The notes below the pieces were generated by a model, which made no database searches, had not been told where the DNA came from, and was given only the letters and a program-made list of their open reading frames with translations. A program made the translations under genes and the position numbers. Shown one piece after another: positions 1 through 12,532 of a stretch of DNA of 64,000 nt. The stretch is from Sinotaia quadrata (taxonomy: Eukaryota; Mollusca; Gastropoda; Architaenioglossa; Viviparidae): NCBI GenBank assembly GCA_028829895.1, contig CM054184.1, positions 21,617,701-21,681,700 of the forward strand, given 5' to 3'. The stretch's first letter is position 1. Each line of letters begins with the position of its first letter.

Positions 1-557
1 ATCAATGCATGCTAAAACAATCAGTTACCTTGTATAGATCAATGCATGCTAAAACAATCAGTTCCCTTGTATAGGTCAATGCATGCTAAAACAATCAGTT
101 ACCTTGTATAGATCAATGCATGCTAAAACAATCAGTTACCTTGTATAGATCAATGCATGCTAAAACAATCAGTTCCCTTGTATAGATCAATGCATGCTAA
201 AACAATCAGTTACCTTGTATAGATCAATGCATGCTAAAACAATCAGTTCCCTTGTATAGATCAATGCATGCTAAAACAATCAGTTACCTTGTATAGATCA
301 ATGCATGCTAAAACAATCAGTTCCCTTGTATAGATCAATGCATGCTAAAACAATCAGTTACCTTGTATAGATCAATGCATGCTAAAACAATCAGTTCCCT
401 TGTATAGATCAATGCATGCTAAAACAATCAGTTCCCTTGTATAGATCAAGGCATGCTAAAACAATCATCAGTTCCCTTGTATAGATCAATGCATGCTAAA
501 ACAATCAGTTCCCTTGTATAGATCAATGCATGCTAAAACAATCAGTTACCTTGCACT
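1..557. repeat. 37-bp minisatellite, about 15 copies, cut by window edge
   Basis: Each copy starts ATCAATGCATGCTAAAACAA and runs 37 bp. Copies differ mainly at GTTACC versus GTTCCC, and in the middle of the array these two types alternate, suggesting a 74-bp higher-order unit. One copy near 465 carries an extra ATCA. The array begins at base 1, so its true left end is outside the window. Confidence 0.97.
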
Positions 558-1204
558 ACTGATAAAGATAAGGATTCATTTACCACACGCATTTATGCAA
601 TCATACACATTCTTCAAATATAGAGACAGAATAATCGGTAATTACTACATCAAAAATTCTTATCCTCATAGGAAATAGTGACAGTAGTAACAATAAAAAC
701 ACATAGTAGTAGCAGTAGTACCGCTAACTTCCCCCCCCCCCCCAGAAATTGCAGTAAAACTTTTCATCTTGGCGATGTTCTCAGTTTTTGGTGGATTCCT
801 GTGGAGCCTAACACATATAAGATGTATGTACTCATTTATATATAAAAAAAACTTGTTTGATATACAAAAGTATGAATGACCTCATGTATATTTTTACAGA
901 GCCCTCACATAAAAGAAAACATCGGATATATTTTACAGAGCCCTCACACAAAAGGAGAGCTTTATGTTCTTACAAATCCCTCAAGCTCAACAAAAACGAA
1001 CAAGACTTTGAAGCGGCATACATGTTTCTTTTTATTATAAAGCAATTTAGTTAATTAGTTAATTAGTAGCTTTTGTAAATTCGTAAGTACAAACAACACG
1101 GGAGAAAACGTCAATAATATAATGCATAATTGTTTGTAGGTTTGCTTATTATGCTTGCATGTAAAGTATCGTTTATTTTGAAATAAAGAAAGAAACATTT
1201 CTAA
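558..1204. other. AT-rich sequence, no gene seen
   Basis: There is a run of about 13 C near 731 and a short imperfect duplication around 895-955 (copies of ACAGAGCCCTCACA). Small open frames here have no family resemblance. Confidence 0.6.
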
Positions 1205-1760
1205 AACAGTGTAAACTATGGCATTTAGATTTAAATTAATTAGTTTTAAATAAAGCAGTTTTTCAGTGTGGTGTAAACTATGGCATTTCCTTAATTAGTT
1301 TTAAGTATAGCAAGCAGCTTTACAGTATAATATAAATAGGTATATCGTTTCTAAATTAGTTTTAAATATAGCATTTTTCGGTGTAAAATAAGCATTTCTT
1401 TATTCAGTTTTAAATAAAGCAGTTTTTCAGCGTAGTGTAAACTATGGCATTTCCTTAATTAGTTTTAAATATAGCAATTTAAGCAGTCATTTCCTTAAAT
1501 TAGTTTTAAATCTTTAAATTAATGTTCATTTTAATGTAGTGTAAGTGATGACATTCCTTTCATAACATTCCCGACGTTAAAGTAGTTAAAATTTGACAAT
1601 TCATTATTGTAGTGTAAAAAATGACAATTCTTAAGTAGTGTCAAATATGACATTTTTTCATGATAATGTATACATTAACCCAGAATAGCGCAAACTATAA
1701 TATTTTCTTACTCTACTGTAAAATATGGCATTTAGTGAGTGTAGTGTAAAACATGACAGA
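1205..1760. repeat. Degenerate AT-rich repeat, unit roughly 55-65 bp
   Basis: The phrase GTGTAAACTATGGCATTT, followed by TTAATTAGTTTTAAATA, recurs with many substitutions and small indels at 1209, 1271 and 1435 and in eroded form to about 1760. It looks like an old, decaying tandem array. Confidence 0.7.
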
Positions 1761-1993
1761 TTAACAGTGTTAATGCACATTATTATAAAACGTTTGTGTG
1801 AGAAAAAGAAAATGTGCGTGTTTGTATGTGTGATTATTTGTTTGGGAAAAAGAGGACTAAAAAAAAGTGAACATATATATATATTTAATAAAGATTAATA
1901 TATTAATATAATAAGCACTAATGAACTCTCTTCTTTTATTTTCTTAGAATAGTTCATTCTAAATAACGGCGACGTTCGAATGATAAACTTTTG

Positions 1994-2206
1994 AAGTGTA
2001 AATGTAAACAGTCTGCTTTCACAAGATGGCTGCATTCGATTAACGCAAGTGTAAATGTAAACAGTCTGCTTTCACAAGATGGCTGCATTCGATTAACGCA
2101 AGTGTAAATGTAAACAGTTTGCTTTCACAAGATGGCTGCATTCGACTAACGCAAGTGTAAATGTAAACAGTCTGCTTTCACAAGATGTCTGCATTCGACT
2201 TAGGCA
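1994..2206. repeat. 53-bp minisatellite, 4 copies
   Basis: Copies start AAGTGTAAATGTAAACAGTC near 1994, 2047, 2100 and 2153 and include CACAAGATGGCTGCATTCGA. They are nearly identical. Confidence 0.95.
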
Positions 2207-2849
2207 AGTTTAACCATAATGCAAAATCCTTTCACAGAAAACTTCACCTATACACACATACACACGCAGAAGCACACACACACACACATATACACACTCA
2301 CAGATACAGAGACACACATACAGAAAAACTAATGCGGCAGACTGGCTCGACATTCTCAAATTTCTGTGCTCACCCAACAACCTACAGTCTAGACAAAGTC
2401 ACTGTCCGGATGCTATGTTTGAACAAGAGAAGCAACTCTTCTTCCTTATGTTCCCATTAGTACGCTGTTTACTCAAACTCGTCTTATCTGTGTTTGTTTT
2501 CACGAACATCACACCATCTCCATGTTATTATTATACGTAAACAACTTTTCCATCTTCCACTAAGGGCATGTCACGTCCAGTCACAAGAAAAGAGATGAAA
2601 TTTAATACACTTTAAAAAAAAAAAAGTGAAATACCTGTGACTGTTGACATGTGACTTCCAAAGACACTACAATCAATTATATTGCCTGATGACAACATCA
2701 TGACATACGCTTATTTTACGTGAAGCATTAGTGTCTTTTACTGACATAACTTCCAAATTTTTCAGTCACACTAAGAGGGCCAAGAAGTGATGACCCAATG
2801 CACCCCATTGATATCTAGGGATGCGTGACACATTCAAAGTTTTGCAGTC
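2207..2849. other. No gene seen; short CA-rich patch
   Basis: A CA-rich patch lies at about 2250-2320. The rest is AT-rich unique sequence with an A-run near 2613. Confidence 0.55.
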
Positions 2850-3085
2850 GAACGCCCTGGCCAAGAGATTAAAGCATAATACTAATAGTGATAAACTTTG
2901 CCTTGGCCAAGACGTGAAAACATAATACCAATAATGATAAATTTTGCCTTGGCCAAGACGTGAAAACATAATACCAATAATGATAAACTTTGCCTTGGCC
3001 AAGACGTGAAAACATAATACTAATAGTGATAAACTTGGCCCCGGCCAAGAGGTGATAACAATATACTAAGAGTGATAAACTCACA
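2850..3085. repeat. 46-bp minisatellite, about 5 copies
   Basis: GCCTTGGCCAAGACGTGAAA recurs at 2900, 2946 and 2992 with diverged copies on both sides. The open frames over it on the minus strand are by-products of the repeat. Confidence 0.92.
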
Positions 3086-3932
3086 CCTGTGGTCAGGACA
3101 TTACAGTGGTAAGGCCACTGAGAAAATTTTGTCTGTCAGAAGACAGGCTCTGAGTTTTGAAATGTAACTTATTTTTAAGAATCACCACTATAAAAGTTTG
3201 GTTGTTTACAGTTTGATATTGTTATTGTGAAATTACTTGTTGAAATAGAATTTTGAGTAATTGGAAAGTTAAGATTTATATTGCTATAGTTATGTGTTAG
3301 TTTGTGTGTACATCCTTTTCTTGCTATGACTAGTGTACTCTGGCCAGGTGGCGATGAGTCACCATAGCAATGTAGTTTTAAAAACAAAATAAAAGTAGGA
3401 CCATTGCTATGAGAGTCAGTCGTGCTCTGGGTTAGGTAGTTATTTTTTTATTTTAAAAAAAGGTCTGTTACGTGAAAGCAATACTAGCCGGACCACTACA
3501 AAGCAGTGCATGTCCTTTGGTCAACAATTCTCACTACCACGACCAAGAAAGGAGGTGCCGAACTGCAAGCCGTTGTCTTTGGTGGAGTTTGCACGCTAAT
3601 CGGCTGAATCCTTCAGCTTAAGAAAATCGTAGCAGGCCGTCCCTTCGCTAATCTTCACGAAGAAATATCTCTGTGTGTGTTAAACGGATTGGGCTGCACG
3701 CGGGCCGTTCAAGAAAGTGATCATCAATTCTCGCCAAAGTGAAGATCAAATGATCGATAGTTAAGTGTGTTTTCTATGACTGATGAAGCCATGTTTACTA
3801 CTTGACTGTAGACCTGACATGATGGTTTATTGCTGACGTAATAGTCTGGTTTAAGGAACTTTGCAGGAACAAATGTTGCAATCTTTCTAAGAGACATGAT
3901 GAGCTTGAAAATTATAAAAAGACGACAGGAAT
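3086..3932. other. No gene seen
   Basis: Unique sequence. The part from about 3480 to 3740 is less AT-rich than its surroundings, but neither strand gives a convincing exon. Confidence 0.5.
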
Positions 3933-4115
3933 GATAGTGTTGTCAGATGTTATCATGTACATGTATGTTTATTTAACAATAGTTTTGTTAGATGTTATCA
4001 TGTACATGTATGTTTATTTAACAATAGTTTTGTTAGATGTTATCATGTACATGTATGTATATTTAAGAATAGTTTTGTCAGATGTTATCATGTACACGTT
4101 TGTTTATCTAAGAAT
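3933..4115. repeat. 45-bp minisatellite, 4 copies
   Basis: GTTATCATGTACATGTATGT recurs at 3949, 3994, 4039 and 4084. The unit is 15 codons long, which explains the open frame over it. Confidence 0.93.
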
Positions 4116-4339
4116 ATATAATCTGGAACCGTTCGTGGATAAAAATGTGGATATACGTGGTACTCGACTGCGTGCGTTAATGTATATTGGATGAACTGTC
4201 AAGTGCGCTAAATGTGTGTTCCCGTTACACTCAGCCACTTTGAAGGTCAAACTATTTTTCCTCTCATACATTTATTAGTTTTACTACACATTCAAATAGA
4301 ATGTACAAATCTTAAAATTTCACAATTATGTGACATGAA

Positions 4340-4479
4340 AAACACAATTTTTCACATACACACACACACAAACACAAACACACACACACACATACATACA
4401 CACACACACATTATACTTGTTTAATTTATTTTGACTTAAATGGGACACATCTATGTAATCTTCTGAGAACCACGATCAC

Positions 4480-4522
<43 letters not shown>

Positions 4523-4598
4523 TATACTTGTTAATTTGTTTAATTTATTTTGACTTAAATGGGACACATCTATGTAATCTTCTGAGAACCACGATCAC

Positions 4599-4659
<61 letters not shown>

Positions 4660-4735
4660 TATACTTGTTAATTTGTTTAATTTATTTTGACTTAAATGGG
4701 ACACATCTATGTAATCTTCTGAGAACCACGATCAC

Positions 4736-4808
<73 letters not shown>

Positions 4809-4884
4809 TATACTTGTTAATTTGTTTAATTTATTTTGACTTAAATGGGACACATCTATGTAATCTTCTGAGAACCACGATCAC

Positions 4885-4943
<59 letters not shown>

Positions 4944-5020
4944 CATACATGTTTAATTTATTTTGGCTTAAATGGGACGCATCTATGTAATCTTCTGAGA
5001 ACCACGATCACAACACGAAG
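4340..5020. repeat. Composite array: about 79-bp block alternating with long (CA)n
   Basis: A block beginning TTATACTTG and ending AACCACGATCACAA is repeated five times (from about 4411, 4522, 4658, 4807 and 4942). Between copies lie CA dinucleotide tracts of roughly 40 to 70 bp, each of different length. It is a minisatellite whose unit contains a microsatellite. Confidence 0.95.
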
Positions 5021-5322
5021 TATTGTTGGAAAAGATCCGAAGCGGGGTGGGTGGGAGGAGAAGCTTTGTAAGATTAGATATTTTTTTAAAGTGACAATAG
5101 GAAAGAAAAGTGTGATGAAATCAACGGTTCCAGTTCAAATCCTGTTTATGGAATATTTTTTGCTTAATATTATATTAAAGCCATTTGGAGACCTTATGGA
5201 CATTCCTTGAGATTCCTTAAAGATAACCTACTAGCAAAATAGTTTTAAATCAATATGATCCACCAATGTTACATTTTAGAAAAAGTTTACCACGACGTCC
5301 CTCAAGTTAGATTTTATCACTT

Positions 5323-5793
5323 GTTTCGTCTATAAGCACAACCATTGACAAGTTTCGTCTATAAGCACAACCAGTGACAAGTTTCGTCTATAAGCACAAC
5401 CATTGACAAGTTTCGTCTATAAGCACAACCATTGACAAGTTTCGTCTGTAAGCACAACCAGTGACAAGTTTCGTCTATAAGCACAACCATTGACAAGTTT
5501 CGTCTATAAGCACAACCATTGACAAGTTTCGTCTATAAGCACAACCAGTGACAAGTTTCGTCTATAAGCACAACCATTGACAAGTTTCGTCTATAAGCAC
5601 AACCATTGACAAGTTTCGTCTATAAGCAAAACCATTGACAAGTTTCGTCTATAAGCACAACCATTGACAAGTTTCGTCTATAAGCACAACCAGTGACAAG
5701 TTTCGTCTATAAGCACAACCATTGACAAGTTTCGTCTATAAGCACAACCAGTGACAAGTTTCGTCTATAAGCACAACCATTGACAAGTTTCGC
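5323..5793. repeat. 29-bp minisatellite, about 16 copies
   Basis: The unit begins GTTTCGTCTATAAGCACAAC; copies carry either CCATTGACAA or CCAGTGACAA. Spacing is 29 bp (for example 5352 and 5381). Confidence 0.97.
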
Positions 5794-7384
5794 CCTTATA
5801 TGATGTGAATGTGAATCCACCTCGGATTAGAAATAGAGATCTCAGTTTGCTTTGGACCTAACTCAGATGTGTGAATAGAGATATCACTTCGAATCAATTC
5901 GGATACGTGAATATAAACATCACTTTACCTAGAACCGTATTCGGCTATGTGAATGTGAATGTGAATGAATGTTCCTTCCGAACGTATAATTATCTCCCGC
6001 ACATACATGAACTAATAATAGAGAGCTTTTGTATATGCTAGTATTTTTCTTTTAATGTAACTTTCCCCTCATATTTGTCTTTAAATGTAGATATTCCTTC
6101 ATTTCTTTGTTTTGAAGTGAATTTTCTTCATATTTGTAGTCAGATGCAGTTTATTTCTTAATTTTATTCATTGAATGTAGCTTTTCTTTCGCCCTTTTGT
6201 CTTTTGCCTCACTCCTAAAGTATAATTTGCCTGTGTCACTCTTAAAGTAAGAATGACTTGCTTCACTCCGAAGATAAGAAATTTGTTTTGTTTTTGGAAA
6301 GTATGAATATCTTATCTCAATCCTATAAATGGGATTACGCGTCCCAGTTCGAGGATTGCAAAAGGACTGCAAATCTCACTCTTATGGTAAGCATTACTTC
6401 GTAGTTTTAACTTCCAGTAAAACCCGTCCACCTGTCAACGAAACTATAAAAAATAAGATAATCATCTGCCTCGCTCCCTCACATCACGCCCCACTTGAAG
6501 TAAACGCAACACACAGAGGCGTTCGTGACTTTGCCGTCCGCATCCAAACACCCTTGAGATAACACACCCTCTTATTATAAACGTCACAGTAACTAGCAAT
6601 TTATCACACGATATTTTAATTTTCCAGTCAAAAGGATTCTTATTTCCCAACCATGAAAGGCACCCGGGTATAGTATGTGCTGTACGTCAAGACAGGAAGA
6701 AAATGTCAGAATCAGAAACAGGAAAAAAGTGTCTTTCCAAACCTTTAAATAGTTCGATTAACAAGCATTAACTTTCCAAATATGTTGTCATTCCCTCTTG
6801 ACAAAGTGCAGCCGAGTGCTATTTAATTTACGACTGTCGAGTTTTGCTTTGTGTGCACATTAAACAATGCGTACAAGCAAAACGCATACAGGAGCATTAT
6901 GTAATTGTCTGAAAGTAAAAGATTTCTTTTATTACGCTAAAAGCACAAGTACTATTCTACTATTCATTAGTTATTTTGACGGTTGGAAAACCTGATTCGT
7001 TTGGGTAGTTTTGACAATTACAGATTATTTTTTAAAACACTGTGCTTGCGCTAAATCTTTGTTTTCTTCTCAGTTTAATTCATCTACTCCTGTATTGTTT
7101 TCTTTGTGTTCGATTGTATTTTCTTCCCACGATATTTTTGTTGTTATCAAATACTAAATCCAGTGGCTCATTCAGGAGATTTAAAGAAAATCAAGCTGCT
7201 AAGCTGAGTAGCATTTCTGTCAAATATTTTGTAATTATTGCAAAATTCGTAAATGAACTTTTATTGATTAAAATATAACTTTTTAAAAACAAGTATGTGT
7301 GCCATGAATTTTATTGAAATTTTCTCCAGTAGAAAACTATAATCAGCAGATCAATATGATTGAACACAGTGCACAACTACTCTT
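5794..7384. other. Mostly unique AT-rich sequence, no gene seen
   Basis: Eroded repeats are visible at about 5795-5965 (GTGAATAGAGATATCACTT-like phrases) and 6040-6300 (TTTCTTCATATTTGT-like phrases). Open frames around 6329-6650 overlap on both strands and match nothing I know. Confidence 0.5.
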
Positions 7385-7590
7385 TTCAGAGTGCTAACAC
7401 TACACTGTTAAAAGAACAGAGTGCTAAAACTACTTAGTTATAAGAACAGAGTGCTACAACTACACAGTTAAAAGAACAGAGTGCTACAACTACACAGTTA
7501 TAAGAACAGTGCTACAACTACACTTTTATAAGAAACAGGGTGCTAAAACGAAACTGTTCTTAGAACAGTGCAAAAAGCTGCAATATTATA
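7385..7590. repeat. 30-bp minisatellite, about 6 copies, partly decayed
   Basis: GAACAGAGTGCTACAACTAC recurs at 7414, 7444 and 7474, with degenerate copies outside. Confidence 0.88.
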
Positions 7591-7726
7591 AGAATACAGA
7601 CTTTAACATTGAAGCATGAATACTGAAAAGGTCAATGCATACTTATTTTGATGCTTTAAATTTAGCTGACTGCTAAATATAGGTGAACGAATTTTAAAGT
7701 CCTTTTGTTCTTCTTTACATTGTATA

Positions 7727-8246
7727 TTAGAAGTCCACGAGGATGTACGTACTCCGAGGAGCGCTGCTTTTAGTAGCGGGATAGTCTGTGGTTTCCAGAT
7801 AGTTTATTTAGATAGCCTTCCAACTGATGTTGTTCCCCAAGCCTTTTGTCACTACAGGTATCACTTATGTTTTTATTCCAGAGTCTCTGGATTTCTAATA
7901 TGAGGTTTTGGTATTTTGATATTTTTTCTCTTTTTTTTTTGTTTTGTTACTATCGCTTGGCACAGCGATATCAATGATTGTTGCTGTTCTGTTGGACTTA
8001 TTGAGAACTATGTCTGGTTTTCGAGCAGGAATCACTCGACCTATTCTTATCTCAAAGTCTGACAGTATTTTGACTTCTTCTGTCTCGGTGATCGTGCTTT
8101 GTGGGGTTTTATTTCATAGTCACAAAGATTTCTATGTAGGATTTTTGCCATTTCTTTTTTTGTGTGTGTGCATTCTGTTCTGGCCAGAAACTGACACCCA
8201 GATAGCATTATGTTCTATTGTTTCACCTGTGCTTTTACAGAGTTTA
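7727..8246 (-). pseudogene. Decayed LINE tail: zinc-knuckle and restriction-like endonuclease
   Basis: Read on the minus strand through several frameshifts, this matches the C-terminus of reverse-transcriptase proteins of LINEs with a restriction-like endonuclease. In order I see a decayed zinc knuckle (TGETIEHI, then SGCQFLARTEC), MAKILHRNLCDYEIKPHKA, the endonuclease core ARKPDIVLNK followed by ATIIDIAVPSDSN (PD...D motif), EKISKYQNLILEIQRLWN, IPVVTKGLGNNISWKA and finally KAALLGVRTSSWTSN. At least four frame changes and one stop break it, so it is dead. Assignment to the R2-like or a related RLE clade is from memory of the family. No reverse-transcriptase core lies upstream, so this is a 5'-truncated copy, as expected of LINEs. 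The plus-strand open frame at 7944-8258 is its shadow. Confidence 0.8.
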
Positions 8247-8789
8247 TTATTATTATAGGCCTGACCAGTACGGGACTGAGACAGGTAATGCTAAAAGTAC
8301 TTGTTTAACTTTTAGTCGTAATGTATTTTCGTACTGACATTGTAAATGTATTTTGCAGTATAGATTTTGCTGGCTGTTAATGTTATGTTACCTGGAGATC
8401 ACTAACGTGCCAAACCAAACAGGGACATAATTAACCCTAATTTAATTGGAGTACAAAAAATTTATGGACTTTCTAGGGTGTCGGCATGTGCACTTTATAA
8501 TTAGGAGATTATGCTTAGCTAGAATGCAGGTCGCCCCTATTAGTTTTCTTTAATTCAAGGTCATGCAAATCTAATTGTATCGTAGATCAGGTTACACTAA
8601 TACAATAACATTATCTGCACCGAAGCATGATTCAGAAACAAACAAACAAAAATATTATCGGAGTGAACCTGGTCTCTATTCTAGAAAACTCGAGTCCTGA
8701 TATTATTGCCATGTAATGCGATATGAGTGTCCTATAATGTTTGTAATGGTTGTATGAATCATATATAGGTGGTGAATATTTATAATGAT
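8247..8789. other. No gene seen
   Basis: Unique AT-rich sequence to the right of the LINE remnant. The first part may still be LINE-derived but I cannot read it. Confidence 0.5.
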
Positions 8790-9025
8790 GATTTGAGCAA
8801 TGTCATGGTGGACATTTGGTATTCTGATTTGAGCAATGTCATGGTGGACATTTGGTATTCTGATTTGAGCAATGTAATGGTGGACATTTGGTATTTTGGT
8901 CTGAGCAATATAATGGTAGATATTCGGTATTCTGGTTTGAGCAATGTAATGGTGGACAATTGGTACGCTGGTTTGAGCAATGTAATGGTGGACAATTGGT
9001 ACGCTGTTTTGAGCAATGAATTAAC
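8790..9025. repeat. 36-bp minisatellite, about 6-7 copies
   Basis: ATTTGAGCAATGTCATGGTG recurs every 36 bp (8791, 8827 and so on) with gradual divergence to the right. The unit is 12 codons, so both strands are open; no gene is implied. Confidence 0.94.
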
Positions 9026-9265
9026 ATTTAGTACGTTGCATGATCGAGGAATGTAGTGCGAACCATGTAACTAAGGGTCAAAGTCTTTGTGGGAGAGGGG
9101 GGAATGGAAAAGGAGGAGGCTGCAAATTTAATGGTTTATGAATTCTTTAACTGGCTTGCAGAAACAATTATACTGGTTATTTTTTTCATTTTCTCAGTAA
9201 TTTACAATAAATATCTTGAGAAATAAGACTGCTTTCTCAAACAAATAATGTCAAAAACAATAGAA

Positions 9266-9266
9266 C

Positions 9267-9308
<42 letters not shown>

Positions 9309-9332
9309 CGTGTGTGTGTGCGTGCGTGTGTG

Positions 9333-9370
<38 letters not shown>
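9266..9370. repeat. (TG)n microsatellite with CG/CA interruptions
   Basis: About 100 bp of alternating TG with scattered TGCG and TGCA steps. Confidence 0.97.
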
Positions 9371-9372
<2 letters not shown>

Positions 9373-9963
9373 TTATGCATTATTGTATGTCTCTGTGTGT
9401 GTTGATATGGGAAGTGGATGGTGGGTTTTTTTTTTGTTTTTTGTTTGCTACTATAGCTTTAATGATAATTTTGATCGATGTCAGTTCAGCAACATAAGGA
9501 CCACACCCTCTCCTTACCGTGCCTGGTGCAATGTACAAGCCCCAAATTCTCTAGTGACGTCATGTCCACGTGAATGCACACGTCCTTGAGCTGCTTTCCA
9601 GATGTGTGTAGGTCAACCATATGTCAAATTAAGTGAAGGAAAAAAATCTCGTATCTATACGAGAATGATGAGGACTATGACGTCATCGGCTTTAATTAGT
9701 CAATGAGCAATAAAAATGAACGAGGAGTGTTAAATAAGTATTAAGTCTGTCTCAAAAGGGTCCTGTTGCATTATCCACGTAGCACGATATAGCTTCCCTA
9801 CACACATATAACACGCATCACTCAAACAAACTCAACGCACACAAACCACAGAAATAAATAGATATGCATGCACTCGCGAACACACATGCACGCACACCTC
9901 ACAAACGCAGATCCACCAAAATATCGAGCATACATTATACCAACACACATTGCTCGTCTCATA
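9371..9963. other. No gene seen
   Basis: Unique sequence with a CA-rich patch near 9800-9900 and no convincing exon. Confidence 0.5.
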
Positions 9964-10514
9964 AGAAAGATATATTAGATTACCAAAGAAAGATATATTA
10001 GATTACCAAAGAAAGATATATTAGATTACCAAAGAAAGATATATTAGATTACCAAAGAAAGATATATTAGATTACCAAAGAAAGATATATTAGATTACCA
10101 AAGAAAGATATATTAGATTACCAAAGAAAGATATATTAGATTACCAAAGAAAGATATATTAGATTACCAAAGAAAGATATATTAGATTACCAAAGTAAGA
10201 TATATTAGATTACCAAAGAAAGATATATTAGATTACCAAAGAAAGATATGTTAGATTACCAAAGTAAGATATATTAGATTACCAAAGTAAGATAGATTAC
10301 CAAAGTAAGATATGTTAGATTACCAAAGTAAGATATGTTAGATTACCAAAGTAATATATATTAGATTACCAAAGTAAGATATGTTAGATTACCAAAGTAA
10401 GATATGTTAGATTACCAAAGTAAGATATGTTAGATTACCAAAGTAAGATATGTTAGATTACCAAAGTAAGATATATTAGATTACCAAAGTAAGATATATT
10501 AGATTACCAAAGTA
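9964..10514. repeat. 23-bp minisatellite, about 24 copies, two sequence domains
   Basis: The unit is 23 bp (GAAAGATATATTAGATTACC plus three bases). Copies up to about 10190 are almost all GAAAGATATATT. To the right they become GTAAGATATGTT or GTAAGATATATT, with a few mixed copies between, so the array has two locally homogenised domains. One copy near 10288 is shortened. Confidence 0.97.
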
Positions 10515-10860
10515 TAATGATCGAACGTGGCAGGACATATTAAGTGATCTGAGAAAAAAGCGAATGCACATTACTAATGATTGATGTCTACAATTTTCAA
10601 CTCACTTCTAGCATAAAGACTTTTGCTGTCATGCGTATCCGAAATAAAGAAGATTTACATGAGTAATTTAACAACGTATAAAATAAAAATGTTGAATATG
10701 CATTAATAACATAGTTATAACTACAGCAGAAAGGATATGTTTGGCATTTAAAAGTTTCTTACTAAACATCTGCATTTTTGTCTTCGTATCCTGATTGCAT
10801 TTATTGAATAAAATAGAAAAGTCCAAGAAATACCACCAAGGCAGTGTGAGCAGGAGTGAG

Positions 10861-10919
<59 letters not shown>

Positions 10920-11199
10920 GAAAGGAAGTTAGCGTTGAAGTTTAATGGTCATTCTTATACTTAGCGAAAGTTTTGACGAATCAACATACTATCACTTATG
11001 TTTTAAGTGTACATTAAATTATTATGATCGTTAAAAGCCCGATTGAAAATTTTCAAAAGAAATGGATATTTGCTTTAATAAAACTAGAAACATTATTTCA
11101 TTCAAATTCGTGCCAATTCAAACTGCGCAGGCTGCATACATTAAATAAAAGAAAAACACTTCCCACTATTATCATAATCACTTCATCACCTCGCTATTA
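10515..11199. other. No gene seen; (TG)n at 10862-10917
   Basis: Unique AT-rich sequence interrupted by a 56-bp pure TG tract. Confidence 0.6.
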
Positions 11200-11560
11200 C
11201 TATTCTCTATTGCCAATACTTCTAATCTATATTACTTGGCTAGCACTACTTATCTACTGCCACTACTTATCTATATTACTTGGCTAGCACTACTTATCTA
11301 CTGTCAATACTTCTAATCTATATTACTTCGCTAGCACTACTTATCTACTGCCAATACTTCTAATCTATATTACTTCGCTAGCACTACTTATCTACTGTCA
11401 ATACTTCTAATTTATATTACTTGGCTAACACTACTTATCTACTGCCAATACTTCTAGTCTATATATTACTTCGCTAGCACTACTTACCTATTGCCAATAC
11501 TTCTAATCTATATTACTTGGCTAACACTACTTATCTACTGCCAATACTTCTAATGGTATC
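11200..11560. repeat. About 47-bp minisatellite, about 8 copies
   Basis: ATTACTTCGCTAGCACTACT or a close variant recurs at 11231, 11275, 11322 and 11369 and onward. Sequence to about 11800 stays biased to ACT/ACC triplets, a low-complexity fringe. Confidence 0.92.
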
Positions 11561-12532
11561 ATGAACTCACTACTACAACTACACTTATATCAATATACCA
11601 CCCTCCAACAACTAACACCATTACCTCGCTACCACTATTACTCTTTCGTAAATACTACTGTTACTACTACTACCACAACCATCACCTTCGTTACCAATAA
11701 ATATACTACTGTGCTGTAAATACTAGTATTACTAGCACCATCACTACAACATTAACATTATTATTATTAATAATAATATATAGGACAGCCTCTACTACCA
11801 CTACTAATAATGAAATAATGAAGGACATCAACTTCAATATTAAGTAAGAATTTACGAACACACTCTTAAAACTGCAATAGAACTGTAACTAGAAGTAACG
11901 CTAATAGATTTATCAAGTAACAAGCAAACATGACCGCCAGATAATTCTGAGGGAAACAATGGCATAGCGTGTCATAGACCTTGACTTGTTTATTTTAGGA
12001 ATTTAAATGCTGCTGTTGTAAACAGTGTAGAAAGAAATATTTTCCTCTTCATTATTTTATTATTTTCTGTTCGAAAGCGGAATAGACGTTAGGACACTGT
12101 GTAGTCAGATGTAAAGTCACTTGACAGGTAATTGTTTCTTTACACACTCTTTTTTTTTTTTCTGGTGAACTGATTGAGTGACTGCTGCGTGAAACAAATG
12201 TACGACAAAACTGATTATCGCTTCATGCAATCTTAATCCTGAGTGTCCACACGACGTGTTACGACGTGTTACGTTGACTGTTCACGATACAGGTGTGATG
12301 AGGAAGAGGGTAGAGACGGTCCAAGTTTGATATGCGAAAGTCTCTGGCGCCTGTTGGAAAAACACTCTTCAGTACAATGAAACTAGCTTGGCTACGGAAC
12401 AGTCAATGACCAGGTATTGTCTTGCAGGTGACGTCAGAAGTCGGAAAGGGGGATGATTTATTAATGTCCTTATCGAGCTCCTTACACTGCCGGCCGCTCG
12501 GCATTCTGCTCTGAAAGATTTCTTTGCTCCCG
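11561..12532. other. Low-complexity then unique sequence, no gene seen
   Basis: Triplet-biased sequence to about 11800 is followed by unique sequence. The part from 12240 to 12530 is less AT-rich but carries no recognisable exon. Confidence 0.5.

Noticed and set aside
5100..5160. Second tRNA-like B box (GGTTCCAGTTCAAATCC)
   Set aside because: No A box at the right distance and no stems.
7944..8258. 104-codon plus-strand hydrophobic frame
   Set aside because: It is the reverse-strand shadow of the LINE endonuclease remnant.
9964..10514. CRISPR array
   Set aside because: The repeats are directly tandem with no unique spacers, and the genome is eukaryotic.
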